Assembly (NCBI GenBank): GCA_012184525.1
Contig: WOFQ01000009.1
Coordinates: 682,001-746,000, forward strand
Length of the DNA: 64,000 nucleotides
Direction: 5' to 3'
Source: Xenoacremonium recifei
Taxonomy: Eukaryota > Ascomycota > Sordariomycetes > Hypocreales > Nectriaceae
In this document: piece after piece, positions 57,712 to 64,000 of the stretch
Layout: each line of letters begins with the position of its first letter
How positions within the stretch are numbered: position 1 is the first letter of the stretch
The notes under the pieces: model-generated
The model's input: the letters and a program-made list of their open reading frames with translations, nothing else
The model's database searches: none
What the model was told of the DNA's origin: nothing
Made by a program: the position numbers and the translations under genes

Positions 57712-60690
57712 ATGGCGTCCGCCGGCCTCGACAGCCTTATCACCGTCAAGGTGAGCTTCGAGGGCACCACGCGACGTCTTAAGATGCCGCTTCGAGACAT
57801 GGTACCCTCGACTTTCGAGAAAAATGTAGGTGGCCTATCTTCTCACTCCTCACCACAAATAGTCGACCGTGACGCATAGCTACGTTATCTCGATTGATCT
57901 CAGCGGCTGACCCGGTTTCAGATTCGTACCTTTCTCCATATTCCAGCAGAGATTCCTACCGTCTTCGAGAGATACTCGGATTCGGCCGCCACCTTTGTCC
58001 AGCTCATTCCGGACAACGTTCCCGTGTACAAGCAGTTGTATCGTGCTGCCAAGGCCAAGTCAAAGCTCAAGATCCGCGTCTCTATTCGATCTATTGTCAG
58101 GGAGGGCCCTCCCAAGCCTAAGCCTGTGCCTGTGACCGTCGAGGACGAAGCCGAGGGCTCAGCCTCGTCTCCTGCAATTGAGACAGAGTCTCCTTCGTCA
58201 GATGAGAAGCCCGAGGCTACTCCCGAGAACACCCAGCAGAACGTGCCCGCTCTCGAGTCCGCCCCAGAAGTTCCCCGGGCTCCCGCGCCCGCCATCAACA
58301 TCACCCCGGCTGCTGCGTCTACATCGGCCCTCGCCGACGCCTATCACAAGGGTACTCTCCACGAGTTCGCCAAGCGACAACAGGAATACGCCAAGAGGTT
58401 CCTCGACGAGATCAAGCCCGCCAGTCCTTCCGTGCATCTCCCAATTCGAACCCACGAGAAAGCCGCGCCCGCTTTGTCCCTCAACTGGGCGGGCGAAACC
58501 GACCCCCTCTTCGCCCGTATCGAGCCCGCTGTTCCCCGCAGCATGTGCCCTCACTCTGGTGCTACTTTTGCCGTCTCCTGCAACAACTGCCAGGCCCTTA
58601 TTCCTGGTCCGCACTACCACTGTGCAACCTGCGACGATGGTGACTTTGACCTGTGCCAAACCTGCGTTGAGCAGGGCGTGACTTGCTACAGCGATGACCA
58701 TTGGTTGATCAAGCGAAATATCGTCGACGGTCAGATCATGCAGAACCACACCATTACTATCACTCCCAAGCCTAAGAAGAAAGAGCTCGACACCAATGTG
58801 CAGATCGAGATCACTGAGCCCAAGGTCGAAAAGGAAGTTGCAAAGGCACCTGAGCAGCCAGCCGAACTCCAGGAGTCCAACGTGGCCCGTAACTTCGACG
58901 CCCTGGTGGCCAGAGGCATGGCGAAGGCCGCTGCTGAAAAGGCCGAGAGAGAGGTGGCAGCAGCCAGAGTAGCCGTTGACGAGGCCAAGAAAGTGAAGAC
59001 TACCGACGAGTCTCTGAATCTTGCGCTTGATAACATCATCAACAAGTGGGCTACGCCGCCCCCGGGCGTCATGCGTACTTGCAACTGCTGTGTTCAAGGT
59101 ATGTTTAAACGTCGGATACCATCAATGACTTTAATCTAACACATTCTAGAACTTCCCGAGCACGAGTTCTTGCACTGCAAGGAGTGTGATGATTTTGACC
59201 TTTGCCAGCGATGCTTTGCTCAGGATCGTCACGGTCACCACCCCAAGCATGCCTTCGAGCCTGCTGTCCAGGACAAGGTGCTACCTGAGCACATCAAGAT
59301 CAAGATGAACCCCGGTCGCAACCACGCCCACCAGGCTATCTGCGATGGATGTGACAAGTACATCATGGGTGTTCGCCACAAGTGCCTTGAGTGCCCCGAC
59401 TTTGACTTCTGCTCCAAGTGCCTTGACAACTCAAGCTTCATCCACCCGATGCATCGGTTTGTGCCCGTCTACGAGCACCTTCCCATGCCTGTGCAGCGAG
59501 GTCTCCAGGCCGTGCACATCGGCATCTGCTGCGATGGTGCTCTCTGTGCTGAGGGCTACCCTAGCTACATCCGTGGCGTCCGCTACAAGTGTGCCGTGTG
59601 CCCCGACTTCGACCTTTGCGCGAACTGCGAGGCGAGCCCCAACAACTCTCACAACAAGACTCATCCCTTGATCAAGTTCAAGACGCCAGTTCGCCATGTG
59701 AGTGTCACTACCACTGGCGAGCGCCCCAACGGCGAGAGGATGCGTCCCATGGGTGATCGGGCGCCGGAGCCCACCCCTCGCATCTCCGTCAACTCGGTGC
59801 AGACCGTTGTCGACATGAAGCCGGTTGACCCTACTCCTGTCGAGAAGGCAGAGGTCCCGGAGCCTGTTGTTAAGAAGGAGGAGACGGAGGTCACTGCTGT
59901 TCCCGCCTACTCTCCCTTCCAGGAGCGCGATCTCCAGGCCATTTTCGTCAAGGAGACCATCCGGGATGGCACCATCCTCCCTCCCGATCACGTTTTTGAG
60001 CAGACTTGGACTCTCAAGAACGAGGGCAATGTTCCCTGGCCTGCTGGCTGCGCCGTCAAGTTCGTTGGCGGCGACTACATGGGCTTCGTCGACTCCAACC
60101 ATCCCGCCGAGATCACGGAGCTTGTATCTGCGTCCGAGTCTACCGTGTGCAACATGCCCCTGGTTCCCGGACAGTCGTACCCATTCACCGTCTTGCTCCG
60201 CACTCCTTCGCGCCCTGGCAAGCTCATCTCCTACTGGCGTCTGACCACGCCTGATGGCTGCAAGTTCGGTCACCGCCTCTGGTGCGACGTCAACGTCCGA
60301 AATGTCAAGGAGTCTCAGGTCCGAGCCTCTCCCCGTCCTGCAGAGTCTCCCAAGGAGATCATTGACGCCGTTTTGCCTCAAGAGGTCGTGAAGGCCGAGG
60401 CCGAGGACGTCACCGATAGCCTCGCCTCGAGCCAGATGGTGTTCCCCAAGCTTGAGAAGGAGTCCCCTGTGGCTAGCGTGCACCAGTCCGAGCCTGAGGT
60501 TCAGTCCGAACCCGCCACGACTGAGGAGGAGCATCCTGAGGCGGCGAAGACGGATGATTTCGACGACTACGTCGATTCGGAGTGGAACCCGTCGGATGAC
60601 GGTTTCATGACGGATGAAGAGTACGATATTCTTGATGCCTCTGACGAGGAATATCTGGAGGATCAAAAGAAGAAGATGGCTGCGAAGTAA
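57712..60690 (+). CDS. NBR1-like selective autophagy receptor (PB1, four ZZ fingers, FW domain, C-terminal LIR)
   Basis: Exons 57712-57825, 57922-59098 and 59150-60690 give 943 residues. Residues 1-90 resemble a PB1 domain (LITVKVSFEGTTRRLKM). Four ZZ-type zinc fingers follow near 246-300 (CNNCQALIPG, CATCDDGDFDLC), 425-470 (CNCCVQELPEHEF, CKECDDFDLC), 490-540 (CDGCDKYIMG, CLECPDFDFC) and 551-612 (CAVCPDFDLC). Residues about 693-815 form the NBR1/FW domain with its tryptophans in FEQTWTLKN, NVPWPAGC, SYWRL and RLWCDV. The acidic tail holds EEYDIL, an excellent Atg8-binding LIR motif (YDIL at 922-925). The layout matches filamentous-fungal NBR1 receptors, which deliver cargo such as peroxisomes or cytosolic hydrolases to the vacuole. 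No UBA domain is visible, as in other fungal members. Confidence 0.9.
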
Positions 60691-62334
60691 GCAGCATGCC
60701 CTCTGAGAGGCAACAAACTTGGGCTATGGGGTTCCGGAATTTGGAATTGGGTTGATTGACACCTCTACGGGCTGATGGACCGATATATGTGCTTTGGGAT
60801 TTCCTTATACGTCTTTCTCCCCGCCTGGACGGCGATTGTGTACGAGAGTTCTACGAGCCGCTGAGCTGAGCAACGGGCCAACGGCTGATTGTGTAGGGTC
60901 GACTAGTCGTGCTTGCGAGGGGGGGAACGCCCACGCTCATTTGTTTTATGTAGGACTGGACGATAGGCATTGAAATTGACTTGACTGGCTCTCTTGTGTA
61001 ATATTTATGGATGCAGACCGAAGTGTGATGCATGGCGCTTAAGTGAATACAAGACGAATACGTGTAAGTTCAGATATATTCGACAAGGCACGAGATGGAA
61101 TCGGCGCTCTTTGATATATACCGACATATAATAACGGCGCTCCAAAGTGACAAAATCTGGAGATTCGCACAGAGCACCCTGTGGCGGCTGTCATCCGTGC
61201 AGCGATCCCGTTATGTTATGGGCGGATGAGCCCGGAGGACCGACAGGACGGGCGCGCCATGGCAGCCAAATGGCTCGTGGGGTCATAAGCTGGCCCCTTC
61301 AGGCCACCGGCCGCAGACCTACATACAGTAGTCGCAGTGCGTATGTGGCCAGGATGCCTGGGCTGACACGGCGGGAGGTGCAGCGGTGCGGCAGCGCAGG
61401 CGTATGGGAGCAGAGCAGGTCGGCGGTTAGAGGCCCATGATGATGCTACTTGCCCGCAAATGGGGAAAGGAACCTTCCCTTCCACTCCCAAGTTTTTGGT
61501 GCCTGAGGACTACTCGCCGCCGCAGCGAGGAAGAGTGGGGCGGCGCGCTGCCCCCGGAAAGGTGCCCGCCCCTAATAGAAAAGCAGCGTCCCTCTTGCCT
61601 TGGCTTCTGCTGGTCGCGCCTTCCAGTCCCAGTCATCCCAGTCCCATCCGCAGGGAAAGTGCAAGCAAGCCGCCCGGACCCAACCTGGACCTAACCTGGC
61701 GAGCGCTACCAGCGAGTGAATGTGCTGGACCGTCTCCCGCACCAAAACACCACGTCCTTTTTTTTTTCCGCCTCTGCCTTTCGCGCGCCTCTCCCTCCAT
61801 CCATCTCTCGCAAACCCCTACACTCGCCGCCCGGGTTTTTCTTCTACTCGGTTCGACCGGGGGCGTGGTCTCTTCTTTTTCTTTTTCTCCATCATCGATG
61901 CGACGCGGTCTTCGTGTGGCTGGCCCTGTTCATCCACGCTGCTGTTGTTGCTGTATCGACCGTCCGCCGGCAACGGGTTCGTCGTCGATTTTGTTAGCGG
62001 CGGCTCTGCACGGCCTGTCGAGTCGCGAGCTCTTCGATTGACGCGACAACTGTGAGCCATCTCGGTCGCACACGCTTTGAGTGGTCGCATTGGCTGTGCT
62101 TGTTGGTCTGTCTCTGCTGCCTCTGCTTTGGCTGCAGCTTCGGATTCTTTGCGGCATCAGCTCCTGCCTTCGACTGCAGACGTCGTTACCACCTTCTCCT
62201 TCATCGACGCTCCTTGGACTTTTCCATCTCCATACCCGACTTAACCTGACCTGAGTCAACGCGCCCGTTCCCTTTCCCTTTCCTCATCTCTCTTCGTCCT
62301 TCATCCTTCATCAAGCCATCTCCCGCCGCCCGAG
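60691..62334. other. Intergenic region NBR1-like / nucleoporin-like gene
   Basis: 1.6 kb holding the NBR1-like 3' UTR (AT-rich to about 61.1 kb) and the GC-rich promoter and CT-rich leader of the next gene. No gene was recognised. Confidence 0.5.
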
Positions 62335-64000
62335 ATGGTCACCTTTTCGATCCCCGGCGACAACGACGGCGACGCCCCGAGGGGCACTCCCCGACCGCGT
62401 CCGCCCCTTCCCTTTGCGAAGCGCGCCTACGTCTCGTCTCCCTATAACTCCAAGCGTCTCGGCACGCCCCAGAGCGCCCCGGCGCGCAGGCTGTTGGCGC
62501 GCGATGAGATACCGTCGAATAGTCTCAATCGCAGCTCCATCGCCACCGCCCGCAACATCTTCCGCGCATCCTCCATCACCGACAGCCCACCCGTCAGCTC
62601 CTTCTCCCCGAGTATCAACCTCCCTGCAAACACGCCCAAGAAGGTCTTCGCTCCTGGTGCGACACCAGAGCCGTCGAGGGTCTACCGCGAGTCCACGGCT
62701 CAGGCTACACCAAGGGGCATGGCAGCCAAGGCGACTTCCAAGGAGCTTTTTAAGATGCGGATTGAGGATCCTGATCCCGAGCTCTCGGGTGAGGCCCTGA
62801 CCAACAAGATTCCCAAGGATTGGAACTCCAAGGGCTCCATCTACGCCGACCAGTTCCTCGCCCACCTGTGCCCGCCACACTTCGATGACGAGCAGCGACG
62901 CCAGTTCTTCTGCATCCTCGATCTGCGACGACTGAAATACGCGGCTAATGAGATCTTCTCAAAAAAGGATTGGAAGCTCAATGTCGCCAACTTCGCCAAG
63001 GAGTTTGAGAAGAGCCGAAGCATCATCCTCTTGCGGTATGGCCTGTACGAGTTCCAGAACGTGAAGCCCTCTAGGGAGGTGCTCAAGCGATGGCGACGCG
63101 AGCATGGTCTTCCCGAGCCTGAGGATGAACAAGTTGAGGCTACCCCATCAAAGCCTGTTGCTTCCAAGAAGCGCAAGGTCGATGAGGAAACCGATGATAC
63201 CTTTATCAACAAGAACAAGCGACGTGCTCCCGAGAGAAACGAGGAGGCCGAAGAGGCACCTGCGCCTGCGCCAGCTCCCACGCCTGCCTTGAATAAGAAC
63301 AAGAGAAAGGCATCGGTCAGCGAGGAGCCCGAGAGTCAACCATCCAAGTTGCAAAAGGCCACCCCGTCTGCCGCCAAGTCCCTCTTCGAGAAGATCGCCA
63401 ATAAGGCCTCTTCGACTCCCGTGGCCTCTCCCGCTAAGTCTCTCTTCCAGTCAGTTGAGGAACCGGCGGCGTCCAAGCCGAATCCCTTCGCTGCGTCCAC
63501 CAACGGCGGTCCCGCTCGCTCTGTGTTCCAAAACCTCAAGCCTTCCGGCGTGCAATCTCCAGGTGGCAGCAACATCTTCAGTTATCTATCGGATGCCGGT
63601 TCCGCGAAGAACAGTGGCGCGGAAGCTGATGCCGAAAGCGAGACCGATTCGGACGAGCCCGAGAGCCAAGACGCTGAGAAGAGCGACGAGCCGAGTATCG
63701 CCAGCGGCGTCGAGACAGGGTCCCAAGTCGGCTCCAGCCTATTTGGCCAAAAGACCCTTCCTCCCAGCGGCCTCGCTGCCAGTGTCTCTAGCGCTCCCGG
63801 TACTCGGGAAAGCACTCCTGGTCGAAGCTTGTTCGATCGTGTGACGAAGGGCACTGACGGCCAGCCTCTGCGAGCTGAGGAGAGCGCGGAACCAGCTACG
63901 GTTGAGAAGACGTCGGCGCCGGCGGACCAGACTTGGAATCCTAGTACGACTCCTCTCAAGTTCGCGCCATCGACTTCAACTCCTCAGACGAGCTCGCTCT
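62335..64000 (+). CDS. Nucleoporin-like protein (Nup2/NupA type), 5' part, cut by window end
   Basis: An open frame from ATG 62335 (CCCGAGATGG) runs without a stop or visible intron to the last base, giving at least 555 residues. A Ser/Pro-rich N-terminus leads to a conserved block at about 120-265 (ATPRGMAAKATSKELFKMR, IPKDWNSKGSIYADQFLAHL, FDDEQRRQFFCILDLRRLKY, FAKEFEKSRSIILLRYGLYE). A basic bipartite nuclear-localisation-like stretch follows (KKRKVDEE, NKNKRR). The rest repeats short Phe motifs (KSLFEKI, KSLFQSV, NPFAAS, RSVFQNL, NIFSYL, SLFGQ, RSLFDRV) in a Ser/Thr/Pro background, like FxF(G) nucleoporins. Nup2/Nup50-type nucleoporins end in a Ran-binding domain, which would lie outside the window. 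The exact orthology is uncertain. Confidence 0.72.
   Translation, partial: MVTFSIPGDNDGDAPRGTPRPRPPLPFAKRAYVSSPYNSKRLGTPQSAPARRLLARDEIPSNSLNRSSIATARNIFRASSITDSPPVSSFSPSINLPANTPKKVFAPGATPEPSRVYRESTAQATPRGMAAKATSKELFKMRIEDPDPELSGEALTNKIPKDWNSKGSIYADQFLAHLCPPHFDDEQRRQFFCILDLRRLKYAANEIFSKKDWKLNVANFAKEFEKSRSIILLRYGLYEFQNVKPSREVLKRWRREHGLPEPEDEQVEATPSKPVASKKRKVDEETDDTFINKNKRRAPERNEEAEEAPAPAPAPTPALNKNKRKASVSEEPESQPSKLQKATPSAAKSLFEKIANKASSTPVASPAKSLFQSVEEPAASKPNPFAASTNGGPARSVFQNLKPSGVQSPGGSNIFSYLSDAGSAKNSGAEADAESETDSDEPESQDAEKSDEPSIASGVETGSQVGSSLFGQKTLPPSGLAASVSSAPGTRESTPGRSLFDRVTKGTDGQPLRAEESAEPATVEKTSAPADQTWNPSTTPLKFAPSTSTPQTSSL

Noticed and set aside
59431..60666. A 411-codon antisense open frame within the NBR1-like gene
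   Set aside because: Same codon-bias effect as in transketolase; the sense frame has clear zinc-finger and FW motifs.
1..64000. Transposons, RIP-mutated tracts, biosynthetic gene cluster, CRISPR
   Set aside because: No transposase, integrase or reverse-transcriptase motifs, no long AT-rich tracts, no PKS/NRPS/terpene genes and no spaced repeats were seen. The neighbouring genes are unrelated housekeeping functions.

Overview
The window is nuclear DNA of a filamentous ascomycete (Pezizomycotina). The introns are short (about 50-60 nt, GTAAGT/GTATGT donors, CTAAC/CTGAC branch sites), the third codon positions are C/G-rich, and the proteins are typical of the group: FacB/Cat8, a Sordariomycete-type V-ATPase subunit c, Erg4, Snu13, Rtf1 and an NBR1-like receptor. 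Protein similarity as remembered points to Sordariomycetes, perhaps Hypocreales; that placement is inference. All 19 genes look eukaryotic and nearly all are housekeeping. No transposon, tRNA, rRNA, CRISPR array or biosynthetic cluster was recognised. Gene models were built by hand: the joined exon lengths of every complete model are divisible by three and end in a stop.

Layout. 1-7 kb: an F-box/TPR protein (+), a YGR210-type GTPase (-) and a SET-domain protein (+). 7-12.3 kb: about 5.4 kb without a convincing gene, leading into the acetate regulator facB (12.3-15.2 kb). 16.5-24 kb: a membrane-anchored glycerophosphodiester phosphodiesterase, an intronless secreted beta-propeller protein, RTF1 (-) and COQ7 (+), the last two divergent. 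24-29.5 kb: a large phospholipase D (-). 32.3-37.3 kb: ergosterol-pathway ERG4 (+), vma-3 (-) and SNU13 (+). 37.8-42 kb: a SAC/hSac2 phosphoinositide phosphatase (+) converging on a 25S rRNA methyltransferase (-). 44.7-48.5 kb: transketolase (+) and an unrecognised 175-residue protein (-). 51.5-64 kb: a Barentsz-type exon-junction protein, an NBR1-like selective autophagy receptor and the 5' part of a nucleoporin-like gene that runs off the end.

The genes do not form one pathway. Loose themes are central carbon metabolism (facB, transketolase), lipids and membranes (PLD, GDPD, SAC phosphatase, ERG4), RNA and ribosomes (SNU13, BMT6, Barentsz, possibly the SET and GTPase proteins), and vacuole/autophagy (V-ATPase c, NBR1).

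No clear new biological system was found. The points most worth a second look are: two upstream ORFs before facB; a perfect 16-bp inverted repeat and a TATA box oddly close to the start codon at erg4; a GC-AG intron in transketolase; very small exons of 7, 10, 12, 13 and 17 nt; a probable 747-nt 5'-UTR intron before the NBR1-like gene; and large gene-free promoter-side blocks.
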